Shown piece after piece: positions 41,264-49,122 of a stretch of 64,000 bases of DNA (positions are counted from its first letter, which is position 1; every line of letters begins with the position of its first letter). This DNA comes from AC-32 sp963765785 (lineage in GTDB: Bacteria; Actinomycetota; Thermoleophilia; Gaiellales; Gaiellaceae): the NCBI GenBank assembly GCA_963765785.1, contig CAVXXW010000020.1, positions 93,605 through 157,604 of the forward strand, in the 5' to 3' direction. The notes beneath the pieces are model-generated. The model worked only from the letters and a program-made list of their open reading frames with translations, was not told where the DNA came from and ran no database searches. The position numbers were made by a program, and so were the translations under genes.

Positions 41264-41896
41264 GTGAAGCTCGATCTCGGTAGCCGCGTCCGCTGCTCCG
41301 ACGGCGCGGAGCGGGAGCTGGCGAACCTCGTCGTGGACGCGCCGGCGAAGCGCGTCACGCACCTCGTCGTCGAGCCGAAGGGCCACCGCGAGGCGGCGCG
41401 CCTGGTGCCCGTCGAGCTGGCGCACGAGGATGCGGACGGCCTCGCGCTCAGCTGCACGTCGGAGGTGCTCGACGGGTTCGAGCCCGTGCGCGAGTTCGCG
41501 TACCTCCCGGCGGGCGAGCATCCCGAGGAAGGCGACAAATGGGGCATCGGCGTCGAGGACGTGCTCGTCGCCCCGACGTACGCTCCGCTCGACCCGACCG
41601 GGGAGGAGTTCGACCCGAACGTCAGCGTGGTCTACGACCGCGTCCCGAAAGGCGAGGTGGAGCTGCGGGCCTCGAGCGACGTGTACTCGGCCGACGAGCA
41701 CCACCTCGGCTGTGTGCACGGCCTCGACGTGGGCGACAACGGCGTCATCCGGTCGCTCGGGCTCAAGCGCGGACACCTCTGGTGGAAGCGGGAGATCGCC
41801 GTGCCGGCCGACGCTGTCGAGTCGCTCCAGACCGACATCGTCACGCTCGGCATCGACGAGAGCGGCCTGCGCGGGCTTCCTTCGGTCCGCGGCTGA
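41264..41896 (+). CDS. PRC-barrel-like protein (210 residues)
   Basis: The N-terminal part, MKLDLGSRVRCSDGAERELANLVVDAPAKRVTHLVVEP in outline, is a PRC-barrel pattern, and a second barrel-like unit appears later (VHGLDVGDNGVIRSLGLKRGHLWWKREIAVPADAVESL). PRC barrels occur in photosynthetic reaction centres, RimM and many stress proteins of unknown role. The GTG start at 41264 follows the preceding small gene by 9 bases. Confidence 0.82.
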   Translation: MKLDLGSRVRCSDGAERELANLVVDAPAKRVTHLVVEPKGHREAARLVPVELAHEDADGLALSCTSEVLDGFEPVREFAYLPAGEHPEEGDKWGIGVEDVLVAPTYAPLDPTGEEFDPNVSVVYDRVPKGEVELRASSDVYSADEHHLGCVHGLDVGDNGVIRSLGLKRGHLWWKREIAVPADAVESLQTDIVTLGIDESGLRGLPSVRG

Positions 41897-41899
41897 CGC

Positions 41900-42466
41900 T
41901 TAGGCCTCGGCGGGCCCCGCGTGCTCGCGGAGCTCGAACGCGTACGAGATCTGCGTGATGCCGGCGACGAGCGCGCCCGCGCCCACCCAGACGATCAGCA
42001 GGAACGCCTTATGCCCGAAGTTGCCGGCCGCCCAGAACGCGAGCAGCACCTCGGCGAGCCCGGCCAGCAGGCGCAGCCACCAGAGCTCGCCCTTCTCGAC
42101 GAGCGCCCACGCGATCTGGAAGAGCCCGGAAAGCAACAGGTAGAAGGCGAAGATCGTCGCAAGGGCGCTGAAGGTGTTCTGCGGGTGGATGAACGCGAGG
42201 ACCGCAATCACGACGAACGCGAGGCCGAGCACCAGGCGGACGATCCGCCAGCCGCCGTGGACGGTCGCCGCGCTCAGGAACTCGAGGCCAGCCGCGGCCA
42301 GGCAGACGAACCCGGTGAGGATGGCGATGCCGTGCACCGTGCTCGCGTCGACGCGGAAGACGAGCAGCGCGAACACGAGCCAGAGGATGCCGATCACGAG
42401 GAAGAGCCACCAGACCCCGGCGGCCCGCTCGCGCGTCGCAGCCTCGCCGGCGGTACTCGCCCTCAA
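41900..42466 (-). CDS. HdeD/DUF308-type membrane protein
   Basis: The 188-residue protein has six short helices in the DUF308 arrangement: VWWLFLVIGILWLVFALLVF, ILTGFVCLAAAGLEFLSA, IVRLVLGLAFVVIAVLAFIHP, FAFYLLLSGLFQIAWAL and so on. HdeD relatives help acid tolerance in enterobacteria. The start is uncertain; TTG at 42466 is the best fit and would give a near-leaderless transcript from the degenerate dyad at 42508. It is divergent from the alpha/beta hydrolase. Confidence 0.85.
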   Translation of the reverse strand: MRASTAGEAATRERAAGVWWLFLVIGILWLVFALLVFRVDASTVHGIAILTGFVCLAAAGLEFLSAATVHGGWRIVRLVLGLAFVVIAVLAFIHPQNTFSALATIFAFYLLLSGLFQIAWALVEKGELWWLRLLAGLAEVLLAFWAAGNFGHKAFLLIVWVGAGALVAGITQISYAFELREHAGPAEA

Positions 42467-42507
42467 GCCGTTCAGCTTCGGGGAGGTTCCCAGCCGGCGG
42501 TGGCCGT

Positions 42508-42529
42508 GGCATCGTGCGCCTGGTATGAA
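42508..42529 (-). promoter_or_regulatory. GGGYGATG dyad, site 10 (degenerate)
   Basis: On the minus strand TTCATAC-N5-GCACGATGCC keeps the length and most positions of the consensus. It lies 41 bases upstream of the TTG at 42466 of the DUF308 gene and overlaps the ATG of the divergent hydrolase. Confidence 0.42.
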
Positions 42530-43292
42530 GCGACCGGTCGAGATGGTCGTCGGCAGCGGCGAGCCGCTCGTCCTGGTGCACGGCCTTGCAGGCTCGTGGC
42601 GCTGGTGGTCGCGCGTGCTCGAGCGGCTCGCCGGGATGCGCCGTGTCCACGCAATCGACCTTCCTCGCCTGCGCCGGACCGTTCCGGCCGCAGAGCTGTC
42701 AGCATGGCTCGCCCGTAGGCTGGAGGAGGCGGAGCTCAGCCGGGTCGACCTCGCGGGCCACTCGCTCGGAGGGCTCGTCGCCGCCGAGCTCGCCGCACTC
42801 AGGCCAGAGCGCGTGGGGCGGCTCGTGCTGGTCGCGCCGGCAGGCATCCCGTGCGGGCGCAGCGTGCTGGGCCGCGGCGTACCGCTCGTCGAGACGCTGT
42901 ACGACCTCCGCCGCTCGCTGCCGCTCGTGGTCTCGGACGCGCTGAGAGCGGGGCCGCTCGGGCTCGCGCACGACATCGCCTACGTCTCCTCGCGCGACCT
43001 GAGAGCCGAGCTGCCCAGGGTTCGCGCGCAGACGTTGCTCCTGTGGGGCGAGCGGGACCGGCTCGTGCCGCTATGGGTCGCCGAGGAGTGGCAGCGCCTC
43101 GTGCCCCACGCGCGCCTGGAGCTCCTGCCGTGCGGGCACGTGCCGATGCTCGAGCAGCCGGACGCGGTCGCCGAGCGCATCGCCGGCTTCCTCGAGGAGG
43201 AGCTCGCGGACGACTCCGGCGACGGTTGCCGGCCGCGTGAAGTGAACGGCGTGCGGCTCCCCGGGAACGACGACCAGACGACCGTCGGGTAG
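42525..43292 (+). CDS. Alpha/beta hydrolase
   Basis: This 255-residue hydrolase has the oxyanion strand LVLVHGLAGSW, nucleophile Ser in AGHSLGG, Asp in WGERDRLVP and catalytic His in LLPCGHVPMLEQP. Family members normally end soon after AERIAGFLEE, whereas this frame runs on for about 30 residues (SGDGCRPREVNGVRLPGNDDQTTVG) into the 3' part of the convergent hydrolase gene. It starts with ATG at 42525, divergent from the DUF308 gene. Substrate unknown. Confidence 0.88.
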   Translation: MKRPVEMVVGSGEPLVLVHGLAGSWRWWSRVLERLAGMRRVHAIDLPRLRRTVPAAELSAWLARRLEEAELSRVDLAGHSLGGLVAAELAALRPERVGRLVLVAPAGIPCGRSVLGRGVPLVETLYDLRRSLPLVVSDALRAGPLGLAHDIAYVSSRDLRAELPRVRAQTLLLWGERDRLVPLWVAEEWQRLVPHARLELLPCGHVPMLEQPDAVAERIAGFLEEELADDSGDGCRPREVNGVRLPGNDDQTTVG

Positions 43293-43916
43293 CAGCGACG
43301 CGACCTGCTCCGCCCACTCGGGGCTGACGAACTCGTCGGCGCCGCCGCGGACGACGACCGTCGGTTGCTCGATCAGCGGCAGCCGCTCCTCGATCCGGTC
43401 GTCGAGCGCCGCCCTCGCCAACGCTACGAGCCCGCGGAGGCCGACGGCGACGTCGTCCGCCGCTGCGATCGCAACGAGCCGCATCGGCTCGCGTGCCGAA
43501 TCGCGCAGCGCTGCGAAGAGCTGGTGCCGCCCACGCCGGCGGTCCGGGTCGACCGTCGGCCCGACGAGCACGAGCGGGCCGAGGAGCTCGGGCTCGCGCA
43601 CGGCCAGCTCGGTCACGACCTGGCACCCGAGCGAGTTCGCGACAACCGCGGGCCGTTCGAGCTCCGCGGCCTCGAGCCACTCCCCGAGCGCGTTCGCAAG
43701 CTCGCGCACGCTTCGCAAGCCCGGGCGCGGCTCGCTCTTGCCCTGGCCCGGCAGCTCCGGAACGAGCACCCGGTGCGACCCGCACAGCTCCCGGGCCAGC
43801 GGCAGCATGTAGGTGCCCGAGACGCCGTAGCCGTGCAGGAGGACGACCGGCGGCCCTTCGCCGAGAACCCGCGCGTGCATCCGCGCGCCCGCGACGTCGA
43901 GCCAGAGCTCGCTCAC
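43071..43916 (-). CDS. Alpha/beta hydrolase
   Basis: The 281-residue hydrolase has VVLLHGYGVSG, nucleophile Ser in ANSLGC, an acid in GGADEFVSP and His in VPGEPHAVHF. The fold ends at VVRELLLEE; the last ~45 residues are antisense to the C-terminal catalytic region of the convergent hydrolase, giving a 222-base overlap. Its ATG overlaps the stop of the RDD gene (ATGA), so these two are co-translated. The nucleophile elbow SxGxx is written as NSLGC, a less usual form. Confidence 0.87.
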   Translation of the reverse strand: MSELWLDVAGARMHARVLGEGPPVVLLHGYGVSGTYMLPLARELCGSHRVLVPELPGQGKSEPRPGLRSVRELANALGEWLEAAELERPAVVANSLGCQVVTELAVREPELLGPLVLVGPTVDPDRRRGRHQLFAALRDSAREPMRLVAIAAADDVAVGLRGLVALARAALDDRIEERLPLIEQPTVVVRGGADEFVSPEWAEQVASLLPDGRLVVVPGEPHAVHFTRPATVAGVVRELLLEEAGDALGDRVRLLEHRHVPARQELQARVGHEALPLLGDP

Positions 43917-44806
43917 GGCTCGTAGATGACGGTGGTGCCTGCGAGGTAGTCCGGCAACGCGCGCCGCCTCGAGTCGACGAGCGCCGGCAGGAAGCCGGCG
44001 CCGAGCGGGATGATCGCGAGCACGAGCCCGACGACGCGCACCAGTGATCGCAGCAGCGACGGCGCCTCGCCCGACGGCGCGACGACGCGCACGCGCATCA
44101 GACCCATGCCCGGCGTCTCTCCTGTCGCGCTCCAGAAGGTCGCGAAGTAGGCGCCGACGACGATCAGCCAGCCGCCGGCGGCCAGCGTCCCTTCGAGCCA
44201 GCCCGGCCCCAGCCCGCCCGCAAGCCCGAGCACAACCCCGATGGAGGCCGCGGCGACCAGGAAGATGATCTGCGCCAGCAGGGCGTCGACGACGAGCGCG
44301 ACCCCGCGCGAGGCGAAGCCTCCGAAGCCGGGCCGAGCGGGGTCAGGCCGGCGAAGAAGCTTGTGCACCCAGGCCTCGACCCGGAAGTCGGCGCCTCGTG
44401 CCTTGGTCCGCGCCGCAACCGCTGCGTCCTCACCGAAGCCGCCCGCGGTCGCGGTGAGCGCCCTGCGCACCTCCGGACTCGAGATCAGGTCGGCGAGGGT
44501 CCGCCTGAACTCCTCGCTCTGCACGATCCTGTCGGTTGCGAGCGCGGCGAGCCGAGCGGCGTCCTCGCTCGCGAGCCAGCGCTCGAGCGCCGGGCTGCGC
44601 AGCACCTGCTCGACCGCGTCGGCTGCGCCGTCCTGCCGGGCCGAGGCGTCGAGCATCGCCGTCACGACGCGCTCGGCCACCCGCCGTTCGACGATCGCCC
44701 GGCCGACGATCTCCGGCAAGGGCCCCCCCAGCGCCGCGTCGATCGCTCGCTCGGCCTCGTCGGCGAGCACGCCGCGCATCGGCCCGAACGGAAAGCGGTT
44801 CAGCAT
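43913..44806 (-). CDS. RDD family membrane protein with long N-terminal domain
   Basis: The 297-residue protein has an N-terminal soluble, helical domain of about 150 residues that is rich in Ala, Glu and Arg (EIVGRAIVERRVAERVVTAMLD). A C-terminal RDD domain follows: GFASRGVALVVDALLAQIIFL, the ETPGMGLMRVRVV motif, and RRRALPDYLAGTTVIY. RDD proteins are linked to Na+/H+ exchange or to insertion of envelope proteins. AGGAG precedes the ATG. It faces two palindromic operators in the divergent region to 44951. Confidence 0.87.
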   Translation of the reverse strand: MLNRFPFGPMRGVLADEAERAIDAALGGPLPEIVGRAIVERRVAERVVTAMLDASARQDGAADAVEQVLRSPALERWLASEDAARLAALATDRIVQSEEFRRTLADLISSPEVRRALTATAGGFGEDAAVAARTKARGADFRVEAWVHKLLRRPDPARPGFGGFASRGVALVVDALLAQIIFLVAAASIGVVLGLAGGLGPGWLEGTLAAGGWLIVVGAYFATFWSATGETPGMGLMRVRVVAPSGEAPSLLRSLVRVVGLVLAIIPLGAGFLPALVDSRRRALPDYLAGTTVIYEP

Positions 44807-44866
44807 GGCTCCTGATTCTGGGCCTTGGGCCGCCGAGGGTCGTCGTGCCAAGCGGATGAAGCGGAT

Positions 44867-44882
44867 TGACGCACATGCGTCA
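44867..44882. promoter_or_regulatory. Palindromic operator 1 (TGACGCAYRTGCGTCA)
   Basis: TGACGCACATGCGTCA is a 16-bp palindrome with one central mismatch. A second, perfect copy lies 33 bp downstream, about three helical turns, so two protein dimers could bind on the same DNA face. The spacer separates the divergent RDD gene and the gene at 44951. The form suits a TetR-type repressor. Confidence 0.6.
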
Positions 44883-44899
44883 CCATGAACAAGCCGTAT

Positions 44900-44915
44900 T
44901 GACGCACGTGCGTCA
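44900..44915. promoter_or_regulatory. Palindromic operator 2 (TGACGCACGTGCGTCA)
   Basis: This perfect 16-bp palindrome is preceded by AT, as is the first copy, so the shared unit is ATTGACGCAYRTGCGTCA. It lies 35 bases before the start of the gene at 44951, where it could block a promoter. No TetR gene is found beside it. Confidence 0.62.
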
Positions 44916-44950
44916 GGCTGGGCGCGGGCCGGTCCGGGAACTATCGATTC

Positions 44951-45406
44951 ATGGTCTCCGACACCGCCCGCTTCGAAGTCGTCGAGCTCGCTACTGCCGT
45001 GCGGCTCGCGCAGCGCCTCGGCCGCAGCCGGTCCGTGATGCTCGTTGCCGAGAGCGAGTACGTAAAGTCCGTCGTCGCAGAGGTGCGTCGCGCGCCGGCC
45101 GACCTCGCCGGGCTGCTCCGCGACGTCGAGGAGTGGGTGCGCGAAGAGTCGCTGGGCGCGATCCGGTACGAGCTGGACGGCCGCGCCTTCGTCCTCGACG
45201 CGGGCGACTCGGACTGGTCGGTGGAGGTCGTGCCGGAGCTGCCCAGCCCGAGGTCGCGCCGTGCGCGGCTCGTCGAGGCGCTGGGCTCGATCGACACGGC
45301 TCTGGCCGAGGTCCGGGAGCGGCGCGAGTCGAGCGCCCCCGCGGACATCCGTGGGCTCGAGGACCTGCGCGAAGACGTCGCGCTGGCGCTCCGCCTGCTT
45401 CCCTGA
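44951..45406 (+). CDS. Hypothetical protein (151 residues)
   Basis: I do not recognise the family. The N-terminal half has alternating helix and strand (FEVVELATAVRLAQRLGR, SVMLVAESEYVKSVVAEVRR) and a central strand-rich piece (AIRYELDGRAFVLDAGDSDWSVEVVPEL). The C-terminal half is helical with many Glu and Arg. It is cytoplasmic. The ATG has no strong Shine-Dalgarno. Two palindromic operators lie 35-85 bases upstream. A dyad for the next gene follows its stop immediately. Confidence 0.72.
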   Translation: MVSDTARFEVVELATAVRLAQRLGRSRSVMLVAESEYVKSVVAEVRRAPADLAGLLRDVEEWVREESLGAIRYELDGRAFVLDAGDSDWSVEVVPELPSPRSRRARLVEALGSIDTALAEVRERRESSAPADIRGLEDLREDVALALRLLP

Positions 45407-45409
45407 CGA

Positions 45410-45431
45410 ATCGCCCACTCCGGGCGATGCC
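45410..45431 (+). promoter_or_regulatory. GGGYGATG dyad, site 11
   Basis: ATCGCCC-N5-GGGCGATGCC is the most symmetrical copy (ATCGCCC against GGGCGAT). It lies 30 bases before the PAS-LuxR gene at 45462; a possible -10, TAGGGA, is at 45450. If that regulator binds the dyad it would be autoregulated. Confidence 0.7.
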
Positions 45432-45461
45432 ACCGCTTGCCAAGCGCGATAGGGATGCCGC

Positions 45462-46028
45462 ATGTCGCGACTCCGAGAGCTGGGCGGCGACGTCGAAGGC
45501 GCACTCGACCGCGTGAAAGTCCCGAGCTACGTGATCGACGAGCACGGGATCATCCGCTGGGTCAACGCCGCCGGGATCGAGCTCGTCGGCGACGTGCGCG
45601 GGCGCCAGTTCACGTCGGTCGTCGCGCCGGAGGACTCGGCGCGCGCACGTAACGCCTTCTACCGGCACATGATCGGCGAGGAGGACATCGACGCGCCGGT
45701 GCTCCTGGTGGACGAGGACGGCGACCGCAGGCTGGTCGACGTCAGCTCGGTCTGCCTCTACAGCGGGACCCGGGTGATCGGCGTCTTCGGCCAGCTCTCG
45801 AACGTCTCCGAGGATGACGAGCCCGAGCCGCACCCGCACCTGACCCCCCGCCAGGCCGAGGTGCTACGGCTGCTCGACCGCGGCTACTCGACCCATCAGA
45901 TCGCGGACGAGCTCCACCTCAGCATCGAGACGGTTCGCAACCACATCCGCGGCGTCTTCCGCGCGCTCAACGTGCACTCGCGGCTCGAGGCAGTCGCGGT
46001 CGCGCGGACCGAGCAGGTGCTGAGCTAG
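45462..46028 (+). CDS. PAS-LuxR transcriptional regulator
   Basis: This compact 188-residue regulator has a PAS domain (about 10-115; VPSYVIDEHGIIRWVNAAGIELVGD and the later VDVSSVCLYSGTRVIGVFGQL) followed by a GerE/LuxR helix-turn-helix (LTPRQAEVLRLLDRGYSTHQIADELHLSIETVRNHIRGVFRAL). The PAS pocket could bind a small ligand, flavin or heme, but no diagnostic cysteine or histidine is evident. It carries a dyad in its own promoter and is the best candidate in the window for the regulator of the dyad genes. No kinase partner is next to it. Confidence 0.9.
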   Translation: MSRLRELGGDVEGALDRVKVPSYVIDEHGIIRWVNAAGIELVGDVRGRQFTSVVAPEDSARARNAFYRHMIGEEDIDAPVLLVDEDGDRRLVDVSSVCLYSGTRVIGVFGQLSNVSEDDEPEPHPHLTPRQAEVLRLLDRGYSTHQIADELHLSIETVRNHIRGVFRALNVHSRLEAVAVARTEQVLS

Positions 46029-46039
46029 CGCGTCAGGAG

Positions 46040-46495
46040 CTAGCGACCGACCGAGATGATGCGGGCGCGCCACGCGCCCTTCGGAGCGTCGATCTCGACT
46101 TCGTCCCCGGCCTTCATCCCGATCAGCGCCTGACCGACCGGCGAGTCGGGCGACACGCCGCCGACGCTCGAGATCTCGACCTCCATGCGGCCGCCCTGCT
46201 CGTCCTCGAGCTCGACCTTCGAGCCGACGCCGACGACGCCGGTGTCCGCGACGTCCTCGTCGACCAGCACCGCGCGCGAGAGGCGGTCGCGCAGCATACG
46301 GATCCGCATCTCGAGGAGGCCCTGCTCGTTCTTCGCGGCGTGGTACTCGAAGTTCTCCGAGAGGTCGCCGAAGCCGCGCGCGGTCTTGATCGCCTCGACG
46401 ACGGCGGCGCGCTTCGGCCCCTCGAGCTCCGCGAGCTCGGCTTCGAGCTGCTCTTTCTGGGCAGCGGTGAGGTGCTCGGCCTTCTCGTTCGGCAT
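46040..46495 (-). CDS. greA: Transcription elongation factor GreA
   Basis: GreA rescues arrested RNA polymerase by stimulating transcript cleavage. The 151-residue protein has the N-terminal coiled coil with the acidic tip (KTARGFGDLSENFEYHAAKNEQG, containing the D-L-S-E-N loop) and the C-terminal FKBP-like domain (GSKVELEDEQGGRMEVEISSVGG, SPVGQALIGMKAGDEVEI). It is of normal length. It is convergent with the PAS-LuxR gene and divergent from the DEAD-box helicase. Confidence 0.96.
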   Translation of the reverse strand: MPNEKAEHLTAAQKEQLEAELAELEGPKRAAVVEAIKTARGFGDLSENFEYHAAKNEQGLLEMRIRMLRDRLSRAVLVDEDVADTGVVGVGSKVELEDEQGGRMEVEISSVGGVSPDSPVGQALIGMKAGDEVEIDAPKGAWRARIISVGR

Positions 46496-46628
46496 CGCGG
46501 GAGGGTAGCGACCGGTTGCTATTGTGCGTCTACGGGTTGGCAATCCGGCCGCCCGGTGAGATGAGCTTCTCGTTCCTCCTACGGGCGTTTCGAGGCAGGC
46601 AAGTCTCGAACCCAAAGGAGTCGAACAG

Positions 46629-47798
46629 ATGTCGAACCAGTCGTTCCGCCAGCTTGGCGTGTCCGCCCCCGTCGCGGCCGCCCTCGCTGCCCAATCCATC
46701 GAGCATCCCTTTCCGATCCAGGCGCAGACGTTGCCCGACGCGCTCCAGGGCCTGGACGTCCTCGTCCGCTCGCCCACCGGGTCGGGCAAGACGCTCGCCT
46801 TCGTCCTGCCGATCGTCGAGCGCACCGAGCCTGGCGACGCGCACCCGTCCGCGCTTGTGCTCGTTCCGACGCGCGAGCTCGCTTCGCAGGTGACGGAGGA
46901 GTTCCGCCCGCTCGCGAAGGCACGCGGGCTGACCGTGGCGCCGGCCTACGGCGGCGTCCCGCTCAAGTCACAGGCCAAGCGGATCAAGGAAGCGCACATC
47001 CTCGTCGCGACCCCCGGCCGGCTCGAGGACCTCGCGAGTCGCCGGCTTGTCGACCTTTCGCGGGTGCGCACGTTCGTGCTCGACGAGGCCGACCGGATGC
47101 TCGACATGGGATTCCGGCCGCAGGTCGACAAGCTCGTGCGGCGCCTGCCGCGCAACCGTCAGACGATGTTCTTCTCGGCGACTCTCGACGGGGAGGTCGG
47201 GGAGCTAGCCCGCAGATACACGAGCGGCGCGACGCGAATCGAAGGCCAGCTCTCGGCGGTGCGGCAGCCAGGCGAGATCGAGCACCGCTTCGTCTCCGTC
47301 ACCTCGGATACCAAGGTCGAGACGCTCGTCGAGCACATCCGCGCGTCCGAGTCGACGCTCGTCTTCGTCCGGACGAAGCGCGGTGCCGACCGGCTCGTGC
47401 AGAAGCTCAAGCGACAGGACGTCCGCGCGGTGGCGATGCACGGCGACATGTCGCAGACCGCGCGCGAGCGGGCGCTCGGGCAGTTCGAGCGCGGCGCGGT
47501 CGAGGCGCTCGTCGCGACCGACGTGGCCGCGCGCGGGCTCGATCTCGATGGCATCACGCACGTGATCAACTTCGACCCGCCCGAGGAGGACAAGGGCTAC
47601 GTCCACCGCACCGGCCGCACCGGCCGGGCCGGCCGCAGCGGCACGGCGATCACCCTCGTCCTGCCCGAGCAGCAGGCCGACACGAGCCGCGTCGCCCGTC
47701 GCCTCGGGCACAGCGAGCAGTTCGAAGACGCCGGCATGAAGTCGGCGCCCGCGAAGCTCGTCTACACGAGCCGCCGCGGGCGCCGCTCCAAGTGGTAG
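46629..47798 (+). CDS. DEAD-box RNA helicase
   Basis: The 389-residue helicase core has all the motifs: Q motif (PFPIQAQTLP), I (SPTGSGKT), Ia (PTRELASQ), Ib (TPGRLEDL), II (VLDEADRMLDMGF), III (FFSATL), IV (TLVFVRTKRGAD), V (ATDVAARGLDLDGI) and VI (HRTGRTGRAG). It ends soon after the core with a basic tail (YTSRRGRRSKW), like small RhlE-type helicases. AAAGGAG precedes the ATG. A leader of roughly 100 bases may fold near the ribosome site (GTTTCGAG pairing with CTCGAAC), as is common for cold-inducible helicase genes; this is only suggestive. Confidence 0.95.
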   Translation: MSNQSFRQLGVSAPVAAALAAQSIEHPFPIQAQTLPDALQGLDVLVRSPTGSGKTLAFVLPIVERTEPGDAHPSALVLVPTRELASQVTEEFRPLAKARGLTVAPAYGGVPLKSQAKRIKEAHILVATPGRLEDLASRRLVDLSRVRTFVLDEADRMLDMGFRPQVDKLVRRLPRNRQTMFFSATLDGEVGELARRYTSGATRIEGQLSAVRQPGEIEHRFVSVTSDTKVETLVEHIRASESTLVFVRTKRGADRLVQKLKRQDVRAVAMHGDMSQTARERALGQFERGAVEALVATDVAARGLDLDGITHVINFDPPEEDKGYVHRTGRTGRAGRSGTAITLVLPEQQADTSRVARRLGHSEQFEDAGMKSAPAKLVYTSRRGRRSKW

Positions 47799-47802
47799 GC
47801 GC

Positions 47803-48816
47803 CTAGGCCGCTTCGGCGAGCTCGCGCTCGAGCTTCGTCAGCGCCTCGGCCTCGAGCTGGCGCACCCGCTCGCGGGTGATGCCGAGCTCCTTGCCGATCG
47901 CCTCGAGCGCCTTCGGCTCGCCGCCGATGCCGAACCGGAGCTCGACGATTCGCCGCTCGCGCTCGGGGAGCTGCGCGATTGCCTCGTGCACCTCGCGCCG
48001 GCGGAGGGAGTCGACGGCGTCGATCTCGGGGTCGGCCGCAGACTCGTCGTGGAACAGGTCGCCGAACTCGCCGTCCTCCTCCGACCCGATCGGCCGGTTG
48101 AGCGAGACGTTCGCCTCGACGGCGTCCAGCGCCTCCTCGACGTGCACGAGGTCGAGCTCGGCCTCCTCCGCGAGCTCCTCCCGGGTCGGCTTCCGCCCGA
48201 GCTTCGTCTCGAGGCGGCTCTGCGCCCGCGCGAGCTTGACCCGGCGCTCGTTGACGTGCGTCGGGATGCGGATCGTCGCGGACTGGTTCGAGATCGCCCG
48301 CTGGCAGGCCTGGCGGATCCACCAGGTGGCGTAGGTCGAGAACTTGAACCCCTTGCGCCAGTCGAACTTCTCGACGGCGCGGTTCAGCCCGATCACGCCC
48401 TCTTGGACGAGGTCCAGCAGCGGCAGGTCCTTCCGCTGGTAGCGCTTGGCGATCGAGATCACCAGGCGCAGGTTGGAGTTGATCATGCGCTCCTTGGCCT
48501 CGCGGTCACCCCGCTCGACACGCTTTGCGAGCGCGACCTCCTCCGCCGCGGTGAGCAGCGGGTAGCGGCCGGCCCGGTGCATGAAGAGCGAGAGCGCGTC
48601 TGACGGGCTCGGCGCCGCGGCGTGCACCACGGCCTCCTCGATCGCAGGCGAAGGCGCGACGATCTCGACCTCCCGGGCCTCGAGCTCCGCACGCAGCTCG
48701 GCGAGCTCCTCCTCGTCGAGGTCGTGCTCGAGCGCGAACGCCTCCAGGGCGGTCTCTTCGATGGATCCGTTGTCCTCAGCTTCCTCCAGGAATGCGGGTA
48801 CAGCAGTTTCCAGCAC
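47803..48816 (-). CDS. Primary-type sigma-70 factor (RpoD/SigA-like)
   Basis: The protein of about 337 residues has region 1.2 (DALSLFMHRAGRYPLLTAAEEVALAKRVE), 2.1-2.4 (NLRLVISIAKRYQRKDLPLLDLVQEGVIGL and FKFSTYATWWIRQACQRAI), region 3 (RRVKLARAQSRLETKLGRKPTREELAEE) and region 4 with ALEAIGKELGITRERVRQLE. It has no region 1.1 and a short acidic N-terminus. Region 2.4 matches primary sigma factors, so it should read TTGACA/TATAAT-like promoters; it may be the main sigma or a group 2 paralogue. The start is uncertain; GTG at 48816 is used. It is convergent with the helicase, 4 bases apart. Confidence 0.92.
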   Translation of the reverse strand: MLETAVPAFLEEAEDNGSIEETALEAFALEHDLDEEELAELRAELEAREVEIVAPSPAIEEAVVHAAAPSPSDALSLFMHRAGRYPLLTAAEEVALAKRVERGDREAKERMINSNLRLVISIAKRYQRKDLPLLDLVQEGVIGLNRAVEKFDWRKGFKFSTYATWWIRQACQRAISNQSATIRIPTHVNERRVKLARAQSRLETKLGRKPTREELAEEAELDLVHVEEALDAVEANVSLNRPIGSEEDGEFGDLFHDESAADPEIDAVDSLRRREVHEAIAQLPERERRIVELRFGIGGEPKALEAIGKELGITRERVRQLEAEALTKLERELAEAA

Positions 48817-49122
48817 AGTGCTCAGGTTCTTCTCACTTCCTTTACTTCTCGTCGGTGTCGGGCGACCGCCGGGCAGGCGTTCGCCGCCAACCAGTAGAAC
48901 GGCCGCGGCGGCCATTCTATTCCGGGGCGGACCAAAAATATTCGCCGAGCCGGTGGCGCTTCCGTCCACCACACCGGTTGACCTTCCGCTTCCGCGTACT
49001 GCCCCCCGGTGGGGCTTCGTCCTACTCGCGCTCCGTGCTCGGCGCAAGCGGCAACCTAGCGGGGGCGACAGGTCCGTACAAGGCCCTCGACAAGTCGGAG
49101 TGCGCTCTTTGCGAGGTTTTCG
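48817..49122. other. Intergenic region upstream of the sigma gene
   Basis: These 306 bases hold the 5' region of the sigma factor gene and the 3' end of the convergent-side MarR gene. On the minus strand a TAGAAT sequence near 48914 could be a -10 box, but no good -35 partner is apparent. An AT-rich patch (AAAAATATTCG) around 48935 is unusual for this GC-rich DNA. I see no further gene or repeat. Confidence 0.4.

Noticed and set aside
44863..44868. GCGGATTG and CAAGCGGATGAAG near 44850-44868 as another GGGYGATG dyad
   Set aside because: Neither the spacing nor the left half matches the 22-bp consensus.
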